NCBI GenBank assembly: GCA_013365325.1 | Contig: JABVXV010000057.1 | Coordinates: forward strand, 186,001-250,000 | Direction: 5' to 3' | From: Dipetalonema caudispina | Lineage: Eukaryota > Nematoda > Chromadorea > Rhabditida > Onchocercidae | DNA length: 64,000 nt | In this document: positions 53,237 through 64,000 of the stretch, piece by piece | Position numbering within the stretch: the stretch's first letter is position 1 | How the letters are laid out: each line of letters opens with the position of its first letter | Made by a program: the position numbers and the translations under genes | The notes under the pieces: model-generated | Database searches by the model: none | Told to the model about the DNA's origin: nothing | The model's input: only the letters and a program-made list of their open reading frames with translations

Positions 53237-53701
53237 ATGCTGCAACTTCAACTTTTCTTCTTCATCCTAGAGGTCAAATGCGATGAAATTGGAGAATACA
53301 CCAGGTAACATTGAAATTTCCAGTGGTAAGAATAACTTTTGTTCATCCATTTTAATGTATTCCCACTCATATCAAAGATTTAATTTGAATATAACCCTGC
53401 AATGAGATTTCAAATGAGATATTACTCATCCCGAGACATGAATAATTGCAACGATAGCTTGCAAAATAAGCAACTTAACTCAAAATGGATCGAAAGCGGA
53501 ATATGCAAATCATCCAGTGCTATAACACAGATAACGATCGCAATTTGGCAGAGTAAATTCTGTTACAGAAGCCAACAAAAAAATACATTTGTCAACAACT
53601 ATGGTTATGGTCCAAATGGGTTTGGCCCAAACAATGGTGGTTTCGGCAGTTTTGGTTTCTGGCGTGAGAAGTTTCAGAACAGGTCATCAAATCACATATA
53701 A
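53237..53701 (+). CDS. Possible small Gly/Phe-rich secreted peptide
   Basis: Exon 1 (53237-53304) gives MLQLQLFFFILEVKCDEIGE then YTR, a short signal-peptide-like start, and ends at a GTAACA donor. Exon 2 (53569-53701) follows a good acceptor (TTCTGTTACAG) and closes the phase: SQQKNTFVNNYGYGPNGFGP then NNGGFGSFGFWREKFQNRSS and a stop, 66 aa in all. The repeat-like GYGPNGFGP resembles Gly/aromatic-rich nematode neuropeptide-like or antimicrobial precursors, but there is no clear dibasic cleavage pattern. An alternative is a longer single frame from 53402 without the intron. Treat as provisional. Confidence 0.4.
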
Positions 53702-54624
53702 ATGACGAATTTCTTCTGTCAAATGACTACTGCATTTTCCGTTATATCTATTCAGGAAAACTTTAAGGTTTAGGTGATATTACAATGTGATAAGAAACTT
53801 TAGGTGTATCGAAAAAACATGCTGCATATTGGCCATAGACATAAGATGGTTGGGACAAACAGCCTTATCAATGAAAGAGCCAGAAAATTGATAGGGGAGA
53901 ATTCCCACCAGGAAGCATTTGAAAGCGTTGTCTGAGTTTGAAGGCATGATTAGAAAATGAAATAACAAAATCATCTTGCTAGCCTTAATAAAGGATAAGG
54001 TAAACAATCAAAGTTGAACTGATTTCAGCTTAACTTGAAAAAATAAAAATGTGACTTGGAAATTCGAAAGTTCCGACTTTTAGCAGTTTATCCGCTCTTT
54101 ATACATGGTAGTCTTATCGAAATTACTATGGTGAATTCGCTTTTTATAAAAATCGTCTACAGTAAGCTGGCACTATCAATTTTGAAGAACTTCAACAAGA
54201 ACAACTGGGTTAGTTTTATTCATTTTTTAAATAGAGTAATTAATATTTTTATGATCACCAAATTCAGAAAGACTAGTACTTTTATGTCGCCCTGCTTTTG
54301 ATTCAAATTCATATTATCTCTAGGTTTATAATTTTAGGACTATTTTACAATGGCGTTTGGGGATTCATGAATCATTCGCCATACTGGTTCGGATAAAGGA
54401 AAAAATATTCGGTGCAGCTGATTTTCAAGCATTCAAAAATCTTTGTTTTTTTCTATATTTAATGATCAACCAACATTTATTTTAACAACTTTGCTTTCAA
54501 AAATGGCAACCTCGAAAGTTCCACTAAGAAACATCCTTTCATAAATGAAAATCCATCCATCCATATTATTAAGTATTTCATTAAATGTTTCCTGACTCTG
54601 TACCGCAATTTCACAACAAAGAGG
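53702..54624. other. Convergent spacer before the SLC35F gene
   Basis: No supported exon. The open frames are short and low in complexity. Confidence 0.55.
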
Positions 54625-57600
54625 TTATGTGTATGTTTCCACTGTATCAGTTGGTTGCTGCTGTTGTAAAAAGGGCACTTGTCGGCCATGCACTGGACAA
54701 TGTCTCATACTTGTAGTTCTTGGGTACACAGTTGTCCCACCGTACACCACAGCGTTATTCGCTATCCCGATTCCGCTTCCAGCTTGTATTGACGATGTTT
54801 GAGCCTTAAATTCATTTTTCAAATAAAATTTACCGAGCTATTTTGCCCTTCCAAGAGTCGAAAAATCGATAACTGCAATACCAGTAAAGAAATTCATTCA
54901 TCCAAGGAAAAAACCTTTTTACTCTGTAAAAAATGTTTCGCAAAACGGACTTACAAAAAACTGTTGAGGAATGCCTGGTGATTGGTCATCACCACGTATA
55001 CAACAATGACATAACAAGCAACATATATTGCGTGGTTCATCTGGATCTCGCCTTTCTGTTTCTCGGATCGAATATATTAAGGAACCAATCATTACTAGGG
55101 TAAACGACACGAAATATGACGGGTTGAACTGAAGTTTTATTGAATTTTTAAAGATTGCACCCAAAAACTGATTTTTATCTAAGGCAATTAAAATTACATA
55201 AAGTAGATATTATAGACCGACCAACCTTTTTAAATCATATTTTCGATAGACTAATTATTTTGCCAGTATTAGCGACAGCTTTTCAAGCAAACAACTTACT
55301 TTATACTTGAACATGAATAAGCCAAAAACGAGAGTATAAAAGTCGGCAGTAAGTATTGATAAGTTGAACATAAGGGCGGAAGACTTCTGTACAACCACAC
55401 TGACCAATGAATAGAATAGAAACATACAGGCAGCAAATAAAAGATAGTATATTATGATCGTTCCTGACCAGTTGATTGATGCTAACTCACGATGCTCCAA
55501 AGCAGCACTGAAATAATATCTTATCAAATATAAAAAATCAATTTTATTCTTATTCATCATTTTAACAAGATGTTATTCGATAAACTTACAGTTGTATTCC
55601 TGAAATGACTGAGCCGAACAAGCCAACCATGCCAAGATATTCGACTCGATTATTTTGTTTTACTAAAAATTCTTCACCAACATTTCCCACTGCGTACAGA
55701 AATGAGCCAGTCAAACATAATATATCACCTAATACTCGATTAGAATCTGTAAAACTTATTGGTGAAATGAAAATATAGATAAAATTAAACTTGTGGTATA
55801 CATATACATAAATTACGGCCAGTTCACTACTGTAGCATCATTTGTACTCAATTATGTCACCAATTTTATAACCCAATACTGTCACTAATTTTTCTGTATC
55901 ATATATATATATATATATAAAGAAATATACGTAATGTAGGAAATACCTATATTTATATTTATATTTATTTTTATACATACCATAAAGTACGACAAACACT
56001 GGAAATCTTAACATGTAATAATTTGTTTCAAAGAAAGTGAATAAGTCAATAAATTAATAAAATTAAAATAAAGATGAAAAAATATTAAAAGTCTAGACTT
56101 GAAAAAGAAATTCCCAAGAAACAAGAAAATAAAAAATAGGTTAAATTTACTAAAATGATTGATTTATTCTTTTAGGTCATTAAAAGACGAAAATTCCAAT
56201 GGTATCACCACATTTAACAGTAAGAATGATCTTTTGATATTCTTAAATGTCTTATTTTTCATGTCTTGAGCATGCCTATAGCAAGTCGTACTGTATAAAG
56301 AATATGGAGAGGGAATAATTACAAGGGGAAGGGGAAATGCGAACAAGGAACACACAATCTTGTACACAACTTTATCAAACTTATATCGACTTTTGTTAGC
56401 CTAATTTTTAACTTGAAATTTTCAGAGCATAATATACCTCCAGAAGCACCTTTTCCTTCCAGTGCATCAGCCCAAATAAAAACAGTAATTCCGATAAGAC
56501 ATATTCCAACACCGACTATATGTGTTAAGAGGTAGCGTGTAGAAAGGAATAACCACGATAATAGTAATATTATCGGTATCGTTGAGCAATCCAGCAACTG
56601 CAATATCGATAATTGATAAACTAAACAGCGTTTCTTGTTTGCTCAAATATCAGCGTTACCTTCATAATAAATGATAACAGGAAAAAACTTTGAGCTGAAT
56701 TTAAATGGAAGCATTACTGAAAAAGTTGCGTGACCACTAGGTATTACAATGAAGAAATGATACACTAAAATACTCGACATTGATTGATATCTTTGCTTTT
56801 TGAACAACATTTATTCAAAAAGGCTAAATAACTGAATGTAATAAGAAATACCTGTATACTGGTCAAATTAGTGAATTGATAAGCGTAAACAATGATATAG
56901 TTAGCTTCAACATCTACGATAGCCAATAGCAAGTAGTGCCATCCACGTTTCCTGAGTACTGGTAAAAATGCATTTTCTCCCTTTCGGAATACCAACATTG
57001 TCCCATAAATGGATGATAATAGGAAATAGTTAAGAAAGCTCTGAGCTGAAATTCAATTTTTACGATGTGTGTACACAAAGGTGACTATAAATAAATTTAC
57101 TTATAGATCTTTCTATTTTTTATCTTCCATAGTTTTCTATAGTGTCTATAGCTTTATTATATGTAATTATTTGTTCGAGATTTTGCGCGGTTTATCTTTG
57201 TTTGAAAGTTCGTTACACTTCATTAGTGATTGTTTAATTGGTACCTGTCGGAGTATTTACTCCTTTATCACTGAGTAACTGACTACCAACGCCTGTACCA
57301 CATAAGCATAATGATAGAATTTGCCCGTAAACAATGTTTCGGAATGTCCGCCTGAAACAAGGTTATTGCGAACAATGAATTTATCCTGTCAGAATGACAC
57401 CAACAACAAGAAAATATAAAATTCGATGCTTTCAAACTTCCAGAACAAGTCTGAGAGATAAAAACGAAAAGTAAACCTGAAGATATCATTACTGCAACAA
57501 GGTGAGCAATCGATTCCTTCTTCTTCCTGATAGGACGCTACTGCACCTGATGGTACAGGTGTTTTTAGCGAGGTATTCGTCGGCGGTCCCGTATAAGAAG

Positions 57601-59615
57601 CACCACTAATCACTGGTATCACACCGTTTGCCGGCAAAGTTTTGTTAACAATCGCTTGTGGTGTCAACGGTTGTTGTGATGACATGACTGTATAATAATT
57701 CCTGAAAAACGGCATTCTTTGATTACGTCCCCAACACAGATCTTCAATTGAATGATTTCGGATCGATAAATTATTAATGCAATAACAAGTTGGAGAATAA
57801 ATTGAATAATAGCAATAAATCAATAACAGTTTAAGCAGCCGATAAATCATTTGAAATGATTTAAATTCTATCTTGAACATTGCATTGGTAGCTTATCCAA
57901 GAAGCCATGTTATAATCATGCTCCATGCTCAATTTTGTCATGAATTAAAGTTTCAGACAACTTTCCGGAAAACCCGTTACTTTACCCCAAAAGTAAGAGA
58001 CAGTCTGGTCACCATCTGAGAAGCAGTACCAATATGATCTATGTATGTTTGACTGTAAATACATTCAATGATTTGCATGATACCAGCCAGCACATGCTGA
58101 CTTTATGTCTTTACCAGTCTCTTTCATCTTTGTTTAAAAGATCAATAAATTTCCTTGTAACATTTCATAAAAAGCAAATACAATCTAAAATCACGAATTG
58201 AGCTAATGTTTTAATCAAAAAATATGGAAAAAAAGTTCAACGACTTCTAAACTCTGAGAAGGGATACTAAAAAAAGTGAAGTTCTAAACATTTAGTATGC
58301 TATTCAAGTGCAACGATAGCAACAATTTATTCCAAAAGTAAAAAACTGTCGTGAACTCTCCAACTTTTCTTTCTCCCAATCTTTTGTCTCCCTTTCCTCA
58401 CCTTCTTGTCTTTACAACTAACATATAGTTTTCAAACAGTTTCTTCAAAGATAAAATACCTTTCAGTTGCCTCTTTAAGGGTTTTTATAAAGTATTATTA
58501 TATAGTTTTCCAAAAAATTGAAGCCTAAATTCGAAATTAAATAGGTAAGATCAACGAGATAAATTTTGTCTTGCAGCAAATTGAAAAAAAATCTTAATTT
58601 AAAGTAGAAATATGGAAAAGATACTTTACTCCGATTCGATGATACTTAGAAATTATATCTAAGTAGTTTAAAACTGAAAAAATGTTGAAGGAAGGAGAGA
58701 ACGTCTCTGCTTGAAAATTATGAGAATGTGCAAACTCATAATCGAAAGCATTGAAATCATAATGAGAGCTTATCCATGAATAAATAAGTTTAAGAAGAAG
58801 CAGAAAGCATATTAAGTCAACATTGGACGAAAACGTCAAAAGAAACAAATATTATTTCGCCGCCATATTTTTTTCGAAAAATTTTCATTAAGTAAGGAAA
58901 AAAAAAATGTTTCATAACTGATCCTATCTGACATATATATTAACAACTAACAGTTATCTCATTTAATAAATTATTCTCTCTTTGCTGTATAACTGCCACA
59001 ACTGTTCTTGAAACTCTCGTCATCAATGATAGGTTTCATGCAAAAATTGGATCATAATAATAAGTTGGGTTTTATTTTTTATTGTAGTAAAATTAAAAAT
59101 TTCTCAAAAATTTGAAAGTATGTGACATTTGAAAACTAGCTTTTAATCAATTTCCCATTCTCGAATACTATTTACCTTTTTACAAAACACTTCTATAGCG
59201 CTAAGATTGTACAAAACCAATCTATCTGTGTGTAGTAATTGGCCTAATTGATTGCATTTTTGAAATTGAAAAATTCAGCTTTTGGAATTTTGCATTATTT
59301 GAAAAAAAAAATAGATTTTTAGATAATTTCAGCTAAATTAGATATAATGAAATTTACGATCACGAGCTTACCTGTGTTTTGGGCAATTAGCACCAATAAC
59401 AGGCCTTCGTTCCGGCACCTGCCACTCGCTAACGGATGATGAATCAAAATTCGAGAGTTCTGGAATTGAACCACGTTCACGAGCGTGCCAAGCGGCAATC
59501 GAATGTGATTGATACTGGTCGTTTTGCGACGACGATGAAGTAACCGGCAATGGCCAGTTACAGTATTTTGGCCACTCGCTAGAGTAACGAATGTCACTAC
59601 GACGATTTCTTTCCA
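54625..59615 (-). CDS. Solute carrier family 35 member F-type transporter (SLC35F1/F2-like)
   Basis: Multi-pass drug/metabolite-transporter superfamily protein. Core exons: 57477-57701 (ATG at 57685), 57245-57351, 56852-57045, 56438-56597, 55590-55746, 55300-55507, 54955-55128, 54625-54804; from that ATG, 462 aa. Signature segments: FRNIVYGQILSLCLCGTGVG, AQSFLNYFLLSSIYGTMLVF, ANYIIVYAYQFTNLTSIQ, DCSTIPIILLLSWLFLSTRY, LGDILCLTGSFLYAVGNVGE, ALMFNLSILTADFYTLVFGL and FNPSYFVSFTLVMIGSLIYS. The C-terminus is cytosolic, Cys-rich (ICCLLCHCC) and Gln-rich (FLQQQQPTD). A further exon, 59372-59615, is open in one frame (EWPKYCNWPLPVTSSSSQND) and its AG donor phase joins in frame to the acceptor at 57701, adding about 80 N-terminal residues. 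Its own upstream start was not found. Cargo is unknown. Confidence 0.88.
57686..57713 (-). promoter_or_regulatory. Acceptor 16 nt upstream of the internal SLC35F ATG
   Basis: CCGTTTTTCAG precedes GAATTATTATACAGTCATG on the minus strand. It can serve either cis-splicing from the 59372-59615 exon or SL trans-splicing that gives the shorter protein. Confidence 0.55.
57714..59371. other. Probable large first intron of the SLC35F gene
   Basis: AT-rich with no exon in either strand that I can support. Confidence 0.5.
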
Positions 59616-61977
59616 CTGCAATTGAAACCAGTAAACTATCCTTTACTTCTAATGTAAAAGCAAATAATGATTGATTTTATTCGTCCTATAACATCACTTC
59701 TATGTGACATACTGACGATCGTTTGTCATTTTCTTTTTATTTTAGTATCCATTCGAGAATCTATCGACTTGTACCTAATCAAAATGGAAACCCAAAAGCA
59801 ATTTTACTGTTATAACAATAAGCCAAGGAAATAATGTTATTACTTCTGTTATCATTCAATGGATGGTCATTATTAAAAGCAAACAATCGCAAAAATTTTC
59901 CTCAATTCATCAATTAAATTGCGCAATGTGAAATTGGAATGATAATTAAAATTCCTTTGTCAGTCAAATATTTATCTCCAAGATAAAAAAAAAAAAAACA
60001 ATGATATATAATGAACTTGTTCTGTTCGATTATGTATATACTATTATGAACGAAGAATGAATGTGTCGTTTAAAAAATGGTCCCAATTTCCAGCTCTTTT
60101 TTCTTTGATATCAATTCCCTTGCCAATAGCATCTTTTCTCTTCCTTTTTCAATAAATTAAGAGAAAGAAAAAAATTTACTGAAATACCGATTCTTCAAAT
60201 TTACTCTAGTTTATAGAACAGTATTCAAAAAGTACTAATAGGATCCCTAGCTCCTTTTTAAAAAAAAAAAAAAAAAAAGATATCTGAAAGGAATTATCAA
60301 AGTACTTCTTCTGCAATTTATGTAACAGTGAAGAAAGATAAGTGTAATTAATTAATATAGCAAAATTTAATTTATCCTGCAGCAATAAAAAGGTGTATAT
60401 ATTGTGGATATGTCTTTCATGCCAAATTTTGTGACCTTCAAAAGTAATCGATATTCAAGCACTCATGGCTTATATGTGTACAGCTTATTAGTTGAATTCA
60501 AATTAGAAAATTACGATTATACCAAAATATGCGACAGAACCAATGAAATCACGCACAAATAAATTACTATTAAAGTTGGAATTTTAGGACTATCATATTT
60601 GGAACGTTATATCTGATGAAAACAGAGAGGGCGTTTGTTTACATATACAATCATAGTAGTGGTGAACAACTGTAGTGTTATGATTATGAGAAATCACATA
60701 GATAAAGTTGCTTATATTATCATCTTCGAAAATTAGAATAATAGAGTCCTAATTAATTCAGAATTTAAAAATTAATAGAAATAATCAATATGAGAAGAAA
60801 TAAATTTATGACACTACAAAGTTGTTTACAGGATATTTTTAAGAAAAAATGTCATAATTGTACATATTCTGTAGCACGAACATCGTTTCCAGCTATATTC
60901 TCGATATTACAACTTTAATCCGTTTAATAGAGGTGAAGAACAGTANNNNNNNNNNNNNNNNNNNNNNNNNNNNNNNNNNNNNNNNNNNNNNNNNNNNNNN
61001 NNNNNNNNNNNNNNNNNNNNNNNNNNNNNNNNNNNNNNNNNNNNNTTTACAGGATATTTTTAAGAAAAAATGTCATAATTGTACATATTCTGTAGCACGA
61101 ACATCGTTTCCAGCTATATTCTCGATATTACAACTTTAATCCGTTTAATAGAGGTGAAGAACAGTAGCACTTAACCCGGATGAACTGGATGATGACATTA
61201 CAGGAAAGGTCATAAGAGCAAACCAACATTAACTAATGAGACGTGAATAAGCATAAAATTAGAGTTGCATGCATGTAATGATATAAAATATTGAGCATTC
61301 ATTTCTTCATTTTTGGCCAAATATCTGACACTTCTGAACATTTAGAAAAAAAATAATGGCTCAAAATTATCAAAGTCAATTTTGAAACCAATTTTATTTT
61401 CCTATAGAAGATTGCTTAATTTAAATAAGAATTAGTTTACTCTTCAGACTGAATGATGGAAAAAGGTTAAATGAAACAGAAATTGAAATAAAGTAAATAA
61501 TAGTGTTTATCACAAATACTTGGAATATAGATAGAAAAAGAATTGAATTTTGCAAATTCAAGGTAGATAATAAAGTACCTTTCGGGAAAAGATCAAAGAA
61601 TTCTGAAGAAATTTTATTTTACAACTGACACATCGTTTTCGTAAATTTGCAATTGAATATTCGGTGAAAAAATATCTGAACGGAAAGTAATCATTGCACT
61701 ATTAAGAAATCATTTAGGAAGAAAAAGATTCTCGTCCTAAGAAATTTCGAAAAATATTGTTTGTTCGACAATCATTTGGAGGAGCTGTCAAAGAAAAACA
61801 ATTAATCACAGCTTGAATTGTTTTCAATCATATTTTGGTCCTTCCAAGAAATCTTAGCAACTATTCTACTTTAATACATTTTACCTTCACTTCTTTCTAC
61901 TACTTTCCTTTTTTGATGCCTTTTATCATAATGAATATAATTGTCAAAATTCAAAAAGCATCTCAGGAAAAGGTCTT
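59616..61977. other. Non-coding region with assembly gap
   Basis: No supported exon. Contains poly-A tracts (about 59987-59998, 60259-60278) and the 100-N gap flanked by 121-bp duplicates. It may include the missing 5' part of the SLC35F gene. Confidence 0.5.
60825..61166. repeat. 121-bp direct duplication flanking a second 100-N gap
   Basis: 60825-60945 and 61046-61166 are identical as read, and 60946-61045 is exactly 100 N. Same length and geometry as the gap inside avr-14. Confidence 0.9.
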
Positions 61978-62086
61978 CTAAATTACTTCAAAGATATGTG
62001 CCCAAGGTTCAAATAGCATTCCACGACGTTTGCCATGTAAAAGTTCATCTTGCTGTACCGTTGAAAAAACAGTAGCAAATCTACTC
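61978..62086 (-). CDS. Orphan terminal exon, product unknown
   Basis: On the minus strand an acceptor (CACGCGGTAG) is followed by an open frame of 35 residues to TAG: SRFATVFSTVQQDELLHGKR then RGMLFEPWAHIFEVI. The composition and codon use are protein-like and the stop is clean. The bases upstream of the acceptor are a (CA)n run, part of the GT microsatellite, which supplies the pyrimidine/purine-alternating tract. No upstream exon was found before the window ends, so the gene probably extends beyond 64 kb or this is a relic. Confidence 0.4.
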
Positions 62087-62093
62087 CTACCGC

Positions 62094-62173
62094 GTGTGTG
62101 TATGTGTATGTGTGTATGTGTGTGTGTATGTGTGTGTGTGTATGTGTGTGTGTGTATGTGTGTGTGTGTGTAT
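62094..62173. repeat. (GT)n microsatellite with AT interruptions
   Basis: About 80 bp of GT with interspersed TATG units. The Cys/Val-rich and His/Thr-rich frames over it are translations of the repeat. Confidence 0.9.
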
Positions 62174-62503
62174 ATGTTTGTTGCAGAAAGAAAAGCCGAA
62201 CAAGAAATATTAATTTGAGAGCACAATTTCAAACTCTTTAATGATGAACTTTTCCATCTCTTCACAAACACTGATGACGTGGTTTATTTCTTGATCACCT
62301 AAGTACATCATACAACGTCATTTTCACAGTGTACTTACAAGTACTGATAAGCTCGGAGAGAGTATCACATATCATGGAAATGAATGCTAACATACGGAAG
62401 TTTATTTTGAATTTGTTTATAAAACTTCTAAAAACCTATCATAGAATATTTCTACTTTTTTTGTGGTTATTCTTTCCTCAAGTTCTTATCATACGTTGAT
62501 TGG

Positions 62504-62538
<35 letters not shown>

Positions 62539-64000
62539 AACCTTTGATGCCTTTAATTTTATAACGCCAATATCAAAAAAAAATGGATTATTATTAATAA
62601 AGGTATGAAGAGTGGTATCACACCAGGTGGTAATTACATTTCCTTATTAACCTGAAAAATTTTGATATATATATATATATCTTGGATTCTTAAATAGATC
62701 ACATGTGCCTTATAAACAGGATTGAGCATTAAAATATAATTGTTGATCACATCTATACATTAATTAGAATCTTACAGGAATGATTAATCCCATGAGAAGC
62801 AATATTAATAAGAAGTAATAAAGCAGAATGAATTAAAAGGAATGAGAAAAAGGTGACAAATGTTTGAAATATGCGCAAGAGATGAAAAAACAGAAGTGAC
62901 ACGTTTGACGTAGATGACTTGGAATGCTATCGCTAACCATTGAATAATCAAAATGATTATTGCACGAAGAAAAAAGGAAGAAGCCAAGAAGCCCACCTGC
63001 CTAAACTTTATCAGGCCTATTCAAGACTTCTTATACTACCCAATAGCCTATATTCCAATGCTGTTTTCTTTTTAAGAGATGCACAAAGAAATTGGAAGAA
63101 TAGAGCCCACCCAATTTCATCAGTCTACTCATAAGGCCTATCGATTATTCCATGGACTTTGCTAGTCTTCCCATGTTTGCCAAAAAAAGAGAAAGTTGCA
63201 AAGTGATAGTACATCACCCAATTGTTTCATAACTGACAAACTAACTTTCGTAGAACTTTTTCTTCATTTCTCTTTCCCTCCCTTTCTTTTTCTTCTCAAA
63301 ATGAATTGAACTGCTATCTCAATTCAAGGACAAATAATAGTAATAATTATATTTATAATTGTATATCGTTAAAATTTTACTGATACCAAATCTTTTTTTG
63401 GATAGATGAAATGAATGACTTTTATTACAAACATTCCTTTTTCAAATTTTACGAGCCAATTTAGCTTAGCTTACTTTTTACAACACAAAAAATAGAAAAT
63501 ATATTTTAAACTGATATTATTCGAAATCGAAATTGTGCATTTTAGCAGAGAAAATAAGGGAGAGAAGATTTATGAAAATTAATTCATCAATTACATAACA
63601 ATCAGTAAGCTTCAATAATCTTTAACTTCTCTGAGAATTTGATAAAGAATTTTCAGAAATTTTTTTTTCACTAATTTAACAACGTAAGGAAAAGACAGGT
63701 TGAAGAAATTTTTATTTACAATTAGTTCGTTATTTACAAACAAAAAATGAAATATGTGAGAAGGGGCCAATATCGATTTTTGATTGCAACTTTTTTCTTT
63801 ACCCATTGGAAAATCAACACAGATGTACATTTAGGTAGTTTAGTGAAATGAAACAAATTACTATCAATGGATATACTCTACAACAACTTCAATTATCATT
63901 CATTATCTTTATAGCAACAATGATGAATAAATAGATGGCAGAAAGATTTTGTGAAAAAAAAGATTATTCATCCTTATCATTGATAGAATTTGTCTTCCAT
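62174..64000. other. Right-hand non-coding end of window
   Basis: AT-rich, with a long A tract near 62505-62536. No supported exon on either strand. Confidence 0.5.

Noticed and set aside
62030..62218. Cys/Val-rich frame over the GT repeat
   Set aside because: Microsatellite translation on the strand opposite the orphan exon.

Overview
This is nuclear DNA from a nematode, most likely a filarial (spirurid, clade III) worm. The sequence is AT-rich, about 30% GC by eye, with long homopolymer tracts. Its many small exons are bounded by GT..AG introns with the nematode-type TTTCAG acceptor. The gene content is worm-like: an avr-14-type glutamate-gated chloride channel, plus a run of genes (GPR158-like receptor, rps-26, tmem-107, dnj-12) that I recall as neighbours on C. 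elegans cosmid F39B2. Species cannot be fixed from sequence alone. I rebuilt gene models by hand from reading frames and splice sites and checked that phases close. There is no prokaryotic, viral or CRISPR content.

Layout. 1-4.0 kb is low-complexity upstream DNA. 4.0-12.9 kb (+) holds avr-14, with five shared exons followed by two successive alternative sets of membrane-domain exons (A, then B). 12.9-16.6 kb is repeat-rich intergenic DNA. 16.6-17.2 kb (+) is a single-exon secreted-type protein. 20.2-24.6 kb (+) is the seven-helix and tail half of a class C receptor. 25.5-31.2 kb (-) carries rps-26, tmem-107 and dnj-12. 32.7-35.6 kb has a decayed LITAF-like copy (+) tail-to-tail with an intact LITAF-domain gene (-). 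37.4-44.7 kb (-) carries rpb-10, pfd-1, an unrecognised seven-exon gene of 357 aa, and a 22-codon rpl-41. 46.5-48.0 kb (-) is an unrecognised lysine-rich coiled-coil gene. 50.7-52.2 kb (+) is hexokinase. 53.2-53.7 kb (+) is a possible small Gly/Phe-rich secreted peptide. 54.6-59.6 kb (-) is an SLC35F-type transporter with a detachable N-terminal exon. 59.6-64 kb is mostly non-coding, with one orphan terminal exon at 62 kb.

The genes do not form one pathway. They mix neuronal signalling (GluCl, orphan receptor), housekeeping (two ribosomal proteins, an RNA polymerase subunit, prefoldin, Hsp40, hexokinase), cilia (tmem-107) and membrane traffic (LITAF, SLC35F). Many have a 3' splice acceptor 0-17 nt before the ATG, which is the footprint of spliced-leader trans-splicing.

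Two 100-N gaps (7573-7672 and 60946-61045) are each flanked by identical 121-bp copies. These are almost certainly unmerged assembler overlaps; the first duplicates avr-14 exon 3.
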